Below are positions 36,704-49,180 of a stretch of DNA of 64,000 nucleotides, piece by piece. A model generated the notes under the pieces. It was not told where the DNA came from. It worked only from the letters and a program-made list of their open reading frames with translations, and did not search any database. A program made the translations under genes and the position numbers. Source of the stretch: Odiellus spinosus. Taxonomy: Eukaryota > Arthropoda > Arachnida > Opiliones > Phalangiidae. Each line of letters starts with the position of its first letter. Positions within the stretch are counted from its first letter, which is position 1. The stretch covers positions 17,523,024 through 17,587,023 of the forward strand of contig OY987231.1 of assembly GCA_963920705.1 (NCBI GenBank), in the 5' to 3' direction.

Positions 36704-37224
36704 TGAATTCTTTAGACGAGACTTTCCCCACAGAGAGGTTTTAATAAACCTTTTGGGTCTTATCCCTTTTTTCCGTTCTTGTGGTCTAGTGTCTATAACC
36801 GGAAAGTCAGACCTAGCCTTATAAATATCATTTATGAAACTTTTTTCCTTCAAAAAATGTTGGTTTCAATAAATTACGATACCAGTACATCCTTGGAAGG
36901 AAACTAAAGGTAAAATCCCATTGGAATACTTGATCTCCCATCAATAGATGATGAGTATGAGTATAGCAATAAGAACAAAAAACAACAACAGCTTTTATAG
37001 CTCAAACCCTTTGGGAAACATCCCATATTCTGCGAGTGTAAACCGTGTAGAACTTACTTTTCGTCCAATCGAAAATTAAAATCCTTTTTACATAGGTAAT
37101 GCATAAAATTATGTTTTCAAACTGGCACAATGACCGCAAAACGACTCCCTGTACATTAAAATCTAACTTAACCCAGCCAAACATAACCCAACCTAACCTA
37201 ATCAATTTTGGTCCAAAATAACGT
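36704..37224. other. Unassigned stretch with CCTAA-like motifs
   Basis: No gene recognised. Near 37165-37200 there is AACCCAGCCAAACATAACCC followed by AACCTAACCTAATC, a short degenerate run of CCTAA-like units. It is too short and irregular to call an interstitial telomere block. Confidence 0.4.
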
Positions 37225-37228
37225 TTAA

Positions 37229-37362
37229 AGGCCTAGGATTTCTTCTGCCTGTTTCACTGAAAGTGGGCTCACCTTCTGAGCTTCCTATTGGGTAGCGAGG
37301 CGAGAGAAAGCCTGGAGGACGAGTTTGTTTCCAGGGTGACAGGCAGAAGTAATCCAAGGCCT
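37229..37362. mobile_element. Short TTAA element (134 bp)
   Basis: The inverted ends AGGCCTAGGATTTCTTCTGC and the near-complement GCAGAAGTAATCCAAGGCCT pair over about 24 bp with two mismatches. TTAA lies immediately outside both ends (37225-37228 and 37363-37366). The interior is GC-rich (CTGGAGGACG, CCAGGGTGAC) and non-coding. The ends are unrelated to fold-back family C, so this is a second TTAA-targeting family. Confidence 0.8.
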
Positions 37363-37366
37363 TTAA

Positions 37367-38060
37367 GGTTAGGAGGTGTGTATGCTGTCAATCCCCTTCA
37401 AATTTTCGCAAAATGTGCCTTAAAGACATTTGAAATTGATGATGCAAACGTAAGTTGGTTTTTGAAATGACGCGAGAACCATTTTCAAGTGGAATGGCCT
37501 CTCATATTGTAAAGTTTTCTCATAATTGTTTTGAAAATATGTTTAGGCTTAGATAATCTATTTCGCAACTTCGATATTTATTCGTATTTACTGAAAATTT
37601 TTATGTTTTTTATCAGTTCAAATAGAAAAAAAAAAATTGTTTTTCGAATCTAGTATTCCTAGCTTTATCTAGAAATGAGAACCCTAGTACTTTAATATTA
37701 CGAGATCAATATACGGAAGTAAGGATTGTTTAACCACTTAGCCGCGAGTAATATACGTAGAAAAACCTTTCAAACAACTTAAGATTAAACACCGGTTAAA
37801 TCAATAGACATTAAAAACTATAAAGTCTAGCTCTTAAAGGAATAAAATGAAAAAAAAAAAAAAAAAATACTCTCTTTACCAAATCAAACAAACGCGATAG
37901 AACGCAAAAAAAAAAGATGTAGAAGGCCGGGAACCGAAAGGAACGTGGCTTAAAATGACCAAAAAGGATTTGAAACAGCCCGCAAAGACGACAACTCGAC
38001 GAAAAGGAGATATATATATATATAAAAAAATACGAAATTCTCCTCTAAGGATCCCTATGT
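37367..38060. other. Unassigned stretch
   Basis: A segment at about 37371-37450 ends in a GCAAAC|GTAAGT donor and has one open frame (AVNPLQIFAKCALKTFEIDD). The upstream acceptor is poor and is directly preceded by the TTAA element, so I do not call an exon. A poly-A run of 18 lies at 37850-37867, and a short TA repeat near 38010-38025. Confidence 0.35.
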
Positions 38061-38064
38061 GTAT

Positions 38065-38127
38065 ATATACGTATTCCATTTTGCCATAGAGATCATTCCT
38101 ATATACGTATTCCATTTTGCCATAGAG
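38065..38127. repeat. Two-copy tandem repeat, 36-bp period
   Basis: A 27-base block (ATATACGTATTCCATTTTGC, then CATAGAG) occurs at 38065-38091 and exactly again at 38101-38127, separated by nine bases that differ in part. Confidence 0.85.
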
Positions 38128-39028
38128 TTCCGTAGAGTCCGCTATTCCCAAACAGAAAATTTCTCTTTAACCACCCACCCCGCAAGATTTCCAAGTCACA
38201 ATTTCCTCATCCTTCTCCGACATAGCCCCTCGCGCGACAAAGACAAGTTTAACATTGGAACGTGAATCCCCCAATATGTGGATGAAAATTCTACCCAACT
38301 CCTATTTTGCTTGAACAAGAAAAAAGGTTTCGAGAAGTATTATTTTGATGCATATAAGTAGTAGCCAATTTACAACTAGTATATCTACGCTGTACAGTAC
38401 TTTATTTATTGTAAAGCGTCTGCATCTATTTCTGATAACGAACCATATGTAAATGGGATATTTGTTGCTCGATATCATTGTCTCTATTGGTTCAAATTTA
38501 AATCCTTTCGTTAAGTTGGGTATTCCAGCGAATTTTACTCGACCAGCTGGACATGAACTGAGGATGTGGTCAGTTTGACGTTTACAGTAAAAAAAAGGGG
38601 GGATATTTCTACTCCGGTCTTGACCACCTCGTTTTGACAAACAAAGCGTGTTGGTAGTGGCAAGTGGGGGAACTATAGAGAAGTTGGTTTTTCTACGAGA
38701 GTTCGTTGTTTTCCCAAGGATCAAACCGTGTGACAAGAAATGTTCGGGGTGGGAAAGACATAGCTGGTTAAGAACGAAGCACCCTAACGGGCATCTTCTT
38801 TTATTTGGAAGTAGGGTATACCTCCTTTATGTCTTTACTTTGATTTAAAATTGAAACGTAACGTATTATCCAGTATCTTTTTCGATTGAGGGGCAGGGTC
38901 GTCAACTTTGGGGTCTCCTCTCTTTAGCAGCTTCTCTTTCTTCCGCAGTGACTCAGGGATGGATGAAAGTTTTTGCAAGAGGACGAGCCCCTCACCCGTG
39001 GTACGAGGATAAAGATACATTTTCTCTT

Positions 39029-39063
<35 letters not shown>

Positions 39064-42000
39064 GTCTTTCCAAATCGATGATTCGCCACACGGCTATGTT
39101 GAGGGTTTGGGTAAACCTAAGCTGCCAATTTTACCCACCCACTCCTTCTACTAGCAAAGGATATACTGAGAAAAAAAGAGATATGTCACTATGTCAACGA
39201 CTCTTCACTCGTCAAAAGACATTTCACAGAGTATTAAAAGAATATATCATTGTTATTTAAATATTGGAATAAATATTATTCAAACTATATGCATAGTAAT
39301 TCTATACAATTGATAATTTAAAGAAGCAACAGACAATTGAATCTAATTATCAGAGATTTTTATCTTAAATAATTAATTAAAAGTAGGAACCATGTTTATT
39401 ATTGCAACACAACTCTCGCCACCGGTTTAAACATGGTATTAATATGATCCAATTGCTTAAATAGTATGTAATTTTACAGACTATTTCAACTGGAAAATGT
39501 ACAGTTAAGTTAAAATAATCTTATACAGCCACAGCTGACAGTATGATTTATAACTTTACCCTTAACTAGAGATTATGAGTAGAAATATAGGAGATTATAG
39601 GAATTGCCATTAAATTATAGAAGAAAATAGGAAGGAGGTGAAAATATAGGAAAAGTGGTCACCCTGCTTACGTCAATATTTATTATTTGTTTTGATATTG
39701 GAATAGGGAATTTACGCTGTTATCTGATAAATAATTATTGTTCAATAAATTTAACCCTTTTCAAATTTAAGTATTAGAACATATACTGTCGATAATAAAA
39801 ATAAATTCGCTTTAATAAATCTCGGAAAACACTTCAATTATTAAAGTCGAGAATTTTAATCTTAGATATTCGTGAAAATTTTAAATAAAACATTAACCTA
39901 ACCCAATCTACTAATTATCGGTAAAGTTAAGAATATTAATATTGCCATTCCTAATTACGCTTAAATTAAACAAAAGGCCCTATACTTATTCCATCCTTTA
40001 AGAAAAGTAACCGCAATTCGTAAATATGTAGAAAACGGGGTTGAAAACTTTAATCCCAAAGTCTGGAAAAATCCCATCAAATACATTTGGGGAGGAAAGC
40101 GGTTCTTGGAAAAATTGTTCATCTTTCTCCCTCTCTCTCCTTCGTTCTCTCTCTGTGCTCTCTGGAATCGTATTTCCGATTTTCAAGCTGACGACAGCGT
40201 CTTTTACTTTTAATCCTATCCGGAGGGGACTCTTTCCAATCATATTGCACCATACCCAGCTTATTTCTCTCTTAGGACGTACATCCTTTAGACCCCCCCT
40301 CCATCCCCCTTACATTTTCCAAAAGCTTTCCTTTTGGAAGGCTTATTAACCCTAGGTTGCATCTGGGGATCTAATGGAAGGCTAACTGAGAGAATATCTC
40401 CCCTCTCTCCTACCGTCTTCTTAATACGAGAACGATTTAAAATCCTTTCTAGATGACATCATCGCGCCGATGCAAGAAGAAAATTCTCCAAAACGCTGCG
40501 GCTATCGGTAACGCCCTTATATTCCAGTCGCGAACTTAAAAATAAAACTAAAACTCGAATTCAATGGGGAAAATACCGTTTCTAAGGCTACGGATCAATA
40601 CATGGATTCATGGGCAAGGTTTAGTCTAGAAACTTTAAAAAAAATAAGCTATATTTTGCCCCCAAAAAAATGTTTTTATCCATATGAGGTTTAAACAATG
40701 TTTACTGATCAAAATTAAATTTCGGTATTTTTCAATCTGTAAATACTGTTCTTGAAACCTATCTCTTTGTTAGTCTATAATAAAGGGCTGGTAACACATT
40801 TCAACGTGTAGAGGACAAGTTGTAGCCAGGTTTGGTGTTAAATGTCCCAGAGCTGTTGCCCATGGCATTGCTAACCCTAGTTATGTTATTATAATAATAA
40901 TTCATTGATTGAAAAAAACAAGAAACGCTTTTCAAACTTGATAACTTTAGGTTTAAAACCATATTCACTAAAAATCGTCTCAATATAACTCGACCTGCAG
41001 TTAATTGATTTGAAAGGACAAAGATATAACATTTTTATCTGAAAAGCTCATGACGTAATATCTTTGTTTTAAATTTCTCAAGATCTTTTCGGCCCAATTA
41101 AAACTTTCGCCAAATCGTGGACTATCCCTTTACTTTAATCAAAAAAGTAAATAGGAATATAAAAGAGAGTATACTCAAAAAATATCCTTAGAAAGGTCCT
41201 AATTTTAAACCTAATATCGGTTTTACTATACGTTAACTTGGGTTCTTTGCAAGGTTGTTATCTGAATTTATATAGCGTTGCGCTTTCTGAAAACTCAAAT
41301 TACTTTGGAAATATCGTTTTCTTAGAGACAATGAATGAAGAGGGCAGCTATTCGACTAAAATAATGGGGAAATTCTATAACATTCTGAATCTTTTCAAAA
41401 CGGTATTCATCCGCCTTCCACCTTATTAACAAATTAAACGAGAATAAATTATAATGACTATTCGACTTTTTTGAGTCAATAAAGGGGAAAGGAAACTGAT
41501 GACTTGAAAATACGCCTTCTTCCAGGTTAGTACGAATTGACTGACACAAGTCGAACAAACTACGCGATACACCGCGTCATGGAAAATAGCATCGTCCATC
41601 TTGAAAAGTTTAATAAAGAATGGTGCATTCAAATTTGGGGGGAGGAGAGTCTTAATATGAATGATATCCTCGGAGATCCTAGGCCTAATGAGCGACGAGA
41701 GGGGTCTTAGGGAGAGGTTGGAGAAGATTCAAAGGTTCCCCCTTTCGCTACTGATATAGAATGCTTTATATTTCGAGGCTCGCGTCATCTTTCGCGTAAT
41801 AGTAAAAATTTCCCGCTAATGGGCCCGGCCCCCTTTCGCCTTCCTCATCACCCCCCAGTTCTCTGATTAATTTGAAATCAAGAAGGCCCATGGTGTTGAG
41901 TAACGCTTAGCAAAGGGGTGACGCGACCTCGTCCCTTAGATATGTAAATAAGGGGGAGGGGATGTTGGGCTAGAAGGGAGCGTGAAAAGGATAATCAAGA

Positions 42001-43137
42001 TCATTTTATTGAAACGTTTTAGACCTATATCTTAAATTAGGTTTCAATGGTACCGTATTTCGCTGACAGAATTCCTTCATTAATTATGCAAATAAATAAA
42101 AGTATTTTTAAATAGAACTCATTTCTATAGTTTAAAATCCTCGACTATCCTGCGCACGCGTTTTTGAGTTTTGGATTTAATAATTATACTAAGCCTAACT
42201 TCGAATTAATTGTTTAGATTTAAATAAACCGGAAACCGCCTTTTCTTAAATCGATTTGAATCGGTTTCTCGAAACTGCTTCGGGAACCAGTTTCAAACCG
42301 AATCGGTTTCAACAACGGATAGATGAAGCTACAATAAATCGATTTATAAAGATAATGCGTGAACACATGACGCTTAAATCTATTCCTGGTGATTTGAATA
42401 TCGGTTTGATTTTACCGTTTAAAATCGATTAAATGCTAGTGTGACAGTACCTTAATGGACTTTACGGATAACGCTTACCATTGATTTACACTGTCTTAAC
42501 TTTGAAATTACATATTTAAAGTGAAAAAATGATTAATTTACCAACATGATATTGATTAGTACGTTAAAAATGAAGTTCTGGTTTGGGTTATTAAAACTAT
42601 AAACAAAAATTAGATTTTGATTTTCACCGTTCCTTTAGAAATGTGAAAACCAGATTGGCGCCTATATACGTATCTATTTTTCCACTCGCATCTCTATCTA
42701 AGCTTGGCCTCCGGAAAGGAAAGGAACGAACCTTATTAACTCTTGTTTGTTCTTCGAAAATAACGTTGGTTCGTGCAATTTGGAAGGCGAGAAGATTTAA
42801 TTGTAGAAGGGAAACCCGAACGGTTACGCTATAGGCTTTCTGGGTCATTAGAAAGAGTAAGCGAACTACTTTATCAAGACCCTCCGACGTATGTTAAAGC
42901 AAGCACCCCTTGTTATATCGCTACCAAGCTATAGCACTAATTATTTGACGAAGTGATTGGGGATATATACTTGTTGAGAATCGAAACCACGAGTCACGAG
43001 TTCGTTGCATTCGACAATAAAATTGAAGGTAGTGAGAGTTTTAAAGTATCTAGTAAATTTCCGCTCTAGTTACTACGCTCGCGTATAAGTCGAGTAATAT
43101 AAACTAAATTGAGAATACTTTGTTTTCAATTAATTAT
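38128..43137. other. Long stretch without recognisable gene
   Basis: About 5 kb. The 144-codon minus-strand frame at 38302-38736 contains CKRQTDHILSSCP, which superficially recalls the zinc-binding tail of some non-LTR polymerases but lacks the full cysteine/histidine pattern. A 32-base poly-T run lies at 39031-39062. A GC-rich patch occurs at 41640-41960 and a CT-rich patch at 40240-40410. R6 copy 2 (42222-42455) lies inside this stretch. Confidence 0.45.
42222..42455 (+). mobile_element. R6 element, copy 2 (left end lost)
   Basis: Matches 35815-36048 from the ACCGGAAACCG-like block through AACTGCTTCGGGAACCAGTT, the block CAATAAATCGATTTATAAAG, and TCCTGGTGATTTGAATATCG, ending with CTAGTGTGACAGTACCT. 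The left inverted terminus is missing or unrecognisable. About 20 extra bases lie before the right end compared with copy 1. Confidence 0.65.
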
Positions 43138-43775
43138 GACTAATTGGTAGACAAATTAGTTAAATTGGTAGAAAAATAAGTTAAATTGGTAGAAAAATAA
43201 GTTAAATTGGTAGAAAAATAAGTTAAATTGGTAGAAAAATAAGTTAAATTGGTAGAAAAATAAGTTAAATTGGTAGAAAAATAAGTTAAATTGGTAGAAA
43301 AATAAGTTAAATTGGTAGAAAAATAAGTTAAATTGGTAGACGAATAAGATAAATTGGTAGACGAATAAGATAAATTGGTAGACGAATAAGTAAAAATGGT
43401 AGACGAATAAGTAAAAATGGTAGACGAATAAGTAAAAATGGTAGACGAATAAGTAAAAATGGTAGACGAATAAGTAAAAATGGTAGACGAATAAGTAAAA
43501 ATGGTAGACGAATAAGTTAAAATGGTAGACGAATAAGTTAAAATGGTAGACAAATAAGTTTAAATTGGTAGACGAATAAGTTTAAATTGGTAGACGAATA
43601 AGTTTAAATTGGTAGACGAATAAGTTTAAATTGGTAGACGAATAAGTTTAAATTGGTAGACGAATAAGTTTAAATTGGTAGACGAATAAGTTTAAATTGG
43701 TAGACGAATAAGTTAAATTGGTAGACGAATAAGTTAAATTGGTAGACGAATAAGTTAAATTGGTAGACAAATAGA
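43138..43775. repeat. Minisatellite with 21- and 22-bp units
   Basis: About 30 tandem units built on AAATTGGTAGACGAATAAGT. The unit changes along the array: AAATTGGTAGAAAAATAAGT with 21-bp spacing (about 43160-43335), two GAT variants, AAAATGGTAGACGAATAAGT (21 bp, to about 43550), then a 22-bp form with an extra T (about 43555-43705), and 21-bp units again to the end. The minus-strand frame at 43140-43553 gives a 7-residue repeat (TYSSTIF-like) only because the period is 21 bp, and it ends where the period becomes 22. Confidence 0.96.
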
Positions 43776-46700
43776 GTCTATTATTCCTTTAATCTTGACT
43801 GAAATACTGTTAAAACGTATTTAATTGTTTATTAAGCTCCTAATAAAAGTGACTTGAATTATTTATATCATTATTTTAAAGGTAATTTTACCAATTTGCC
43901 TTTTGAATTGTATCGTTCTGCATTTTCTATAGTATAGACTAGCTGAACAATGGTTGTTTACGGCCGATAAAAGCCGATAAAATTGACGGGATTGAGCGAG
44001 AAATTTATAAACGTACGTAGCGAATGCCTATTATATATTTTCCAGCACGTGAGAAGGAGCTTTGATTACGGTATTAACAACTGAAGGAGTTCGACACTAT
44101 TCGATCGAAAATTTGCATCATCAACCAAGTAATCGGAACTACTGTTTATATATACCATCCGTTGCTTTATAGAGGCAATGCAGAGCGAAAGACAGTGACT
44201 CAGTGAGTTAGTATTCAGTTTGATAATTTAGCCCGCAAGGTTTACACAGCAACAGGATTCCTTCTAACTCTTAAGAGGTTCAAGCAAAATGACCATCATT
44301 AAAATATATATAATTATCTATGTTACAATGTCTGTCTGTCTGTCGGTTACTAACATAAACTTTAAAGCGATACTATATTAGCTAAAAAAGTTTTAAATTT
44401 TAAAAGTGCGTTTGAATTTCTCGTCCAATTAGTGGTCGCGTTGAAAGAGTGAAAATAATACAGTCCGTAATTTGTAATAAGTTTTTAAAGTCCGTATCTA
44501 TTTGACACCTAATAGAGCTCTAAGTATATTTTTTGTACAATTCATAGGGTGTTTTACTTCGCAAACATATATATTTATATTTTTAAAGAGGAATCAATAA
44601 CAAATAACTTCATCTTCATCCTTAAATTAAAAATTCCTTTTCCATAAAAGTGGTATTTAAACTTTTATATAGACAAAACTGCTAGTTCGACAAGTTCGGC
44701 TCGGGAACTGAATTTAAAATTTAGTAAAACGTCGATTGAAGGGTTTACCACGTACTTGTTAAGTAGGAACGTTTAGAGAAGAAAAAAAAATTTAATATAA
44801 ATTACTAGTATGTAAAGCGGTTTTAAAAATATAAAAAAGAGATTAAATTCAAATCAATCAATTTGGCGTTCTTCGGCCCTTTAACGAGTCTAGCCGACTT
44901 CCTCGACAGTTTAAGTGATTTTTCTTGTTTGTTTCCAGCGAGCCAAACAAAACCGCCAGAGAAGAGGTCCGTAGCTAAAGGAGGATTGAGGTGGGCCTAG
45001 TCGAAAGGCGCGAGCAAAGCCAAATATTTAACTTAAAGCTATATAGACCGACCATAAGCGTGGAAGATAGCAATTTTACCGAATTTTAAAAGCGAAGTAA
45101 AGTGAAGGAAGAAAAAATATTGGTAGATTTTTCTAATATCCTTACTAGGAGGATATGAAACATTTTCGAAAAACGGAAAAGGCCGAAAGGTTTTGGCGTC
45201 GAGTTTACACTACGTCACCATCACCTCTCGTTATTTGTTGATTTAAGAAAAAGTACAGAGATTCAAATTAGAATCGCTTCAACTTTGAGTTTAAATTTAT
45301 CAAACTTTTAAACAAAACATCCAAGCATATTACATATTTATTTAGTTCTTTTAGTAAAGCATGCAGTTGGGTTCACGTATGAATGAAGAAACCACCAACG
45401 ATTTTGTTAAATTGAAACAAAAACTAAGACAAATAAAGGATTGGAATTCGTTCCCCGATAAATAACCTCATTTCGATTGGCGTTAAATTAAATTATATCC
45501 CAATTGTTTGAGACAGTGCAAATCTTAGAGTTTAAGAGTGATCATCAAAGACCGTGAGAAAGTTTTCTAACACGGGGTTAAAACTCACTAGGTCAAGAAA
45601 GAAATCAAGGGCGTTGGGATGTGATGAACGTACAAAAGAAAAAAATTCGCGCGTACTATATAGTGTCCTTGTCCCGACTAACGAGAAGAGATGGACCACA
45701 TAGACTGGATATAGCCTTATAACACGCATTTTCTCTCTTTCTTTCTAACGAGCGGGCAATCAGGCGATAATGAGCGGAAAGGTCCCCGAGACTTCCGATC
45801 GTCACTGCGCGATTGTTTAGTTAACTGGGACAAAGCGAAATCTCGCCAGCCGTTGGTCAGATTCGTTTCTTATCCGTTTTTTTATTAGTTAATGGGATCA
45901 AATCCAAACGTTCGCCAATTACGAACGGCTAGTCTTTAAGTGACGAGTCCCAATATCGACGGCCTAATAGCTTCATCGGGTTTTTCTCCTTCCCTTTTAA
46001 GGCCAGCATAAGAATCTAGATCGCGCCGCGGCTTGTAGAAAGAAAAAGTATAAGAAAGTAGAACAGTTTGGCTATTTGTCAGGAAATTCATTAGATGACT
46101 ATCACGCCTTATGGGTATGGCGCGCGCCCCCTCATCTTACGACGCTTCGATACGCGAAGCGCATACGAGCCAAAAGACCAGGTTAAACCCATTTGTCCAA
46201 ATGAAAAAAGTATCGAGTAAGAGCAATATTGAACTAATTTATACCACGGTGACTAAAAGACGAAAGGTCATAGGTCACGTGTAAACTCTATGATTGAACC
46301 AAATTGCTTTGACTCGAGAATGGATGTATAAAGTCTCAAAGCTAAATACAATTGGATCTCATCTCTAGCGATCATATCTGTGCCAATTTCAGATTTAACT
46401 GTTTTTACATTTTTGTCAAACTTCGCTATATTTCAAATGTTAATTTCGATACAGTATTTTGAAAATTCAGACCCCTCGTCTCTGTATTCACTTTTTAGGG
46501 TGACACCCCCTTTTATCTCTCCCTTGAAGCCCAATTACAGGGGGTAAAGAGGGGGCAAAAAGGGGGCTGAAGCTTAGAACTTCGGTACGAATAGATTTAG
46601 CTTCCTCACTAAAGAGATGTCCCTGCGCTGTCTATCCTTAAGTCACCCATTAATTAATCATGACGGTACGCAGCGTGAATGTTGGATTTTCGACCCGAAG

Positions 46701-46966
46701 AACTGGACACCCTAGTAAAACGGAACATATAGGGGACAGACCGCTAGCAATTAAGCGTTCAAAGTGCTGATCGGATTAGGGTTACGCCATCCACATTTAT
46801 CGATCCAACAGAGAGATCACCGAATAAATCTTAGCGTGTAGCCAAGGTTTAGATCAAGACGCGGGTTCTGACGTTTTGTCGTAACAACTAGAGCGTACAT
46901 TGGCGGCTATTGCGTGCCTTTCGATTGAGAGAACTCACAAAGATTGAAATATACCTTTAACTATTT
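43776..46966. other. Unassigned stretch
   Basis: No gene recognised. A strong pyrimidine-rich acceptor-like site ends near 44940 (TTGTTTGTTTCCAG) and is followed by a short open frame but no convincing donor. GC content rises in 45760-46200 and 46480-46580 without any motif that I can interpret. Confidence 0.4.
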
Positions 46967-47234
46967 ACTACTTTTGTCCAATATGTTATGAACTTTTGGT
47001 AAAGTTAAAAATCGAGCCAACACAGAACAAAGTGAGCCTTTTGCCCTAATTTTTAATTTTAGTCGATTAAAGATAGCTTCAACTTTACCAAATTACTTTC
47101 ATTGTAAACTTTTGACGTCAACGTTTCGGTCTATTTGTAATATTTCGCTACTGGCGTTAACTACTTTTGTCCAATATGTTATGAACTTTTGTTAAAAATC
47201 GATTAAACACAGAACAACGCGAGTCTTTTGCCCT
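46967..47234. repeat. Direct duplication of about 78 bp, offset 193 bp
   Basis: The segments 46967-47045 and 47160-47234 share ACTACTTTTGTCCAATATGT, TATGAACTTTTG, AAAAATCGA and CACAGAACAA, with small indels. The DNA between them is not repeated elsewhere in the window. They look like an old local duplication or the paired ends of an unidentified element. Confidence 0.75.
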
Positions 47235-47824
47235 TTTCACTATTTCACTAGAAACTCTCATCATACCTGCTGGTTTGACTGAGATATTAGTTCTATAGGG
47301 AAAACGCCAACATTGACGAAGTATATAGAGTGGGAGAGAGAGTCAGCGATGAATTTGAGGAGAGGAGAAAATGGTTAATTAACAGATTGAATAGAGAAAG
47401 AGTGAGTGGAGGAACTACGTGAACGCAAAAAAGTATAGCTCGACTCGTTTTGGGAAGCTTTTGAGAAGCCCTGGTTTTGTTTGGTAACTATATTAGAATG
47501 TTTGGCCAAGTCTAGGTCGTTGCTATAATTGAGACGCGGTAAAAAGATGATTGCGTCATTTTTTTTTAACAAAGGAAAGGGTAATCTAATAATGGTTTTA
47601 TTAATGCTCTGGTATCTTAATTTTACTGTAATATTACTGATAAACTTGCCACAAAGTCAATTTTGCATGGTTAATTCAATAAAACTTATACATTTTTATT
47701 AACATATGGAATCGGCTAATTAGTTTATCTAGGTTGACCCGGAAATTTTGCGAAAGGCTACGCGTAATATTTTTTAATACTATTAAAAATTCATATTCCA
47801 AAAGTATATTTATTTCCCACTTAA

Positions 47825-47862
47825 AGGGACATGCAACCTAACAACAAGTGATATTCTATCGC
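47825..47862 (+). repeat. Fold-back family C left-end fragment
   Basis: It follows TTAA (47821-47824): AGGGACATGCAACCTAACAA, then CAAGTGATATTCTATCG. Only the outer left terminus is present. It is followed at once by a fragment of family F (47875-47898). Confidence 0.65.
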
Positions 47863-47874
47863 CTTTATTTTTCA

Positions 47875-47898
47875 CTGTAGGCTCTATAATAACCACGC
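47875..47898 (+). repeat. Family F fragment
   Basis: CTGTAGGCTCTATAATAACC matches the CTGTAGGCTCTACAATAGCC end of family F (inverted copy at 973-1047). It directly follows the fold-back fragment, so one element probably inserted beside or into the other. Confidence 0.5.
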
Positions 47899-48516
47899 TA
47901 ACCATGATACTGAATATTAATTTTATGTTTAATGTAGGAAAAACTATTGAAAAAATGGTTTGAATTATTAATCTAATAATTACGCCTAACTAACCCTTGA
48001 AGAACCGACTAGAGTATATCGTATATCGGCCGATAATATAGGAGGACAGTGTTGTTTGTGGAAGCAAATTAGGTTGGCGCTGTAAGGAAGAATTTTTAAA
48101 GCAGCTAGCTAAGATTGAACGTGGTTAATGGCCTTTATAAAACTAAAAGTCTTTTCATCGGTGATTCTTTTAATTAATTTTCGAGGGCATATAATTTCAA
48201 TGGATCAAAGCGTGGTTTATATAAAGTCTCCTAGTCAAAGTCCCTTAGGACTTGCGCAAAATTAAATAATGTAAAATATCATACACGGGAAAAACGGGGG
48301 TTGGTTTATTTTTAAAGTTAAAAGTTGATGGCAGGAAGAATGAAGGGAGAAGCTATAGCTAATGCTAACGTAATACGTTCTTAGAGGCCACTGAGAGTAT
48401 CGTTTGCGCATGGTCAAAGCTGAAATTTTGTTAGAAGAGACGCTTGAATCGTGTTTGAAGAATCGTTGAAAGACACGCGAAAATATTCGAGCAGGGAGAC
48501 ATGCACGAGGGTTTTT

Positions 48517-48580
48517 AACTACTTTTGTCACTGTTTGCCGTTGGAGGACGATTATGAAAGCCAGGTTTTGTTATTCATGT
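48517..48580 (+). repeat. Fragment related to hairpin element H
   Basis: ACTACTTTTGTCACTGTTTG, CCGTTGGAGGACG and ATGAAAGCCAGGTTTTGTTA match the right arm of the element at 61731-61905 (GGACGCTCATGAAAGCCAGG). The opposite arm is not found upstream, so this is a partial copy. Confidence 0.65.
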
Positions 48581-49149
48581 CCCTTCTTATGTCTAATAGT
48601 CCATTATGAAAGTCATATTGGTATAGTTAACTGATTACACGTAAAAATTTTCACAACTTTTCAATTTTGCATAAATAATTGGATACCAATTTGCTTTTTG
48701 GATAATACTACACTGCACCTTGCATTGTACGCACCGGGGACCCGGGGGACGAAAAATTTTATTTTTAAAAATCATTCATATTACGTATAAACGCAAAAAA
48801 CCATATTTTCTTTTTTTTTTCTCTAAAATGAAAAAGAAAATGTGGGGAAAACTGATTTATTAACCAGGTCAAAGAAAACAGATTTCACACTGCACGAGAG
48901 AGGAAAAAATAAATTAATTCAAACTGGAAGCTTGATGGAAATAAGAATAGGAAAAAAATTTAAAATCGATTCGTAGCTCGGCGGAAACGAATTATCCGAC
49001 CTGTCATCATAGCTTCAAGCGAAAACTCACCACCAAAAAATTAAAACCAAGAAAAACCAAAGCCGAAACGAAATCTATTGAAAATTTAAATTTGGAGAAA
49101 CAAAAGCTCCCCAATTTCCTCTATAGCTTCTGCCTTCACGGAGTTATAA

Positions 49150-49152
<3 letters not shown>

Positions 49153-49180
<28 letters not shown>
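49153..49180. repeat. Poly-T run of 28
   Basis: Uninterrupted T run followed by AGCTGGCGGGCACC. No target duplication is seen around it. Confidence 0.9.

Noticed and set aside
37160-37200. Interstitial telomere repeat (CCTAA)n
   Set aside because: Only two or three clean CCTAA units in an irregular context.
38302-38736. Zinc-binding tail of a non-LTR retrotransposon (CKRQTDHILSSCP)
   Set aside because: Only part of the cysteine/histidine pattern is present, and no polymerase or endonuclease remains lie nearby.
39031-39062. Poly-A/T runs as tails of retroposed genes
   Set aside because: No adjacent gene-like sequence or target duplication was found at any of the long runs.
43140-43553. 137-codon frame with a 7-residue repeat
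   Set aside because: It is produced by the 21-bp period of a minisatellite and ends where the period changes to 22 bp.
44148-44220. TATA box (TTTATATATA) with a downstream initiator-like TCAGTTT
   Set aside because: The spacing is about 65 bp, not about 30, and no exon follows. TA-rich motifs are common here by composition.
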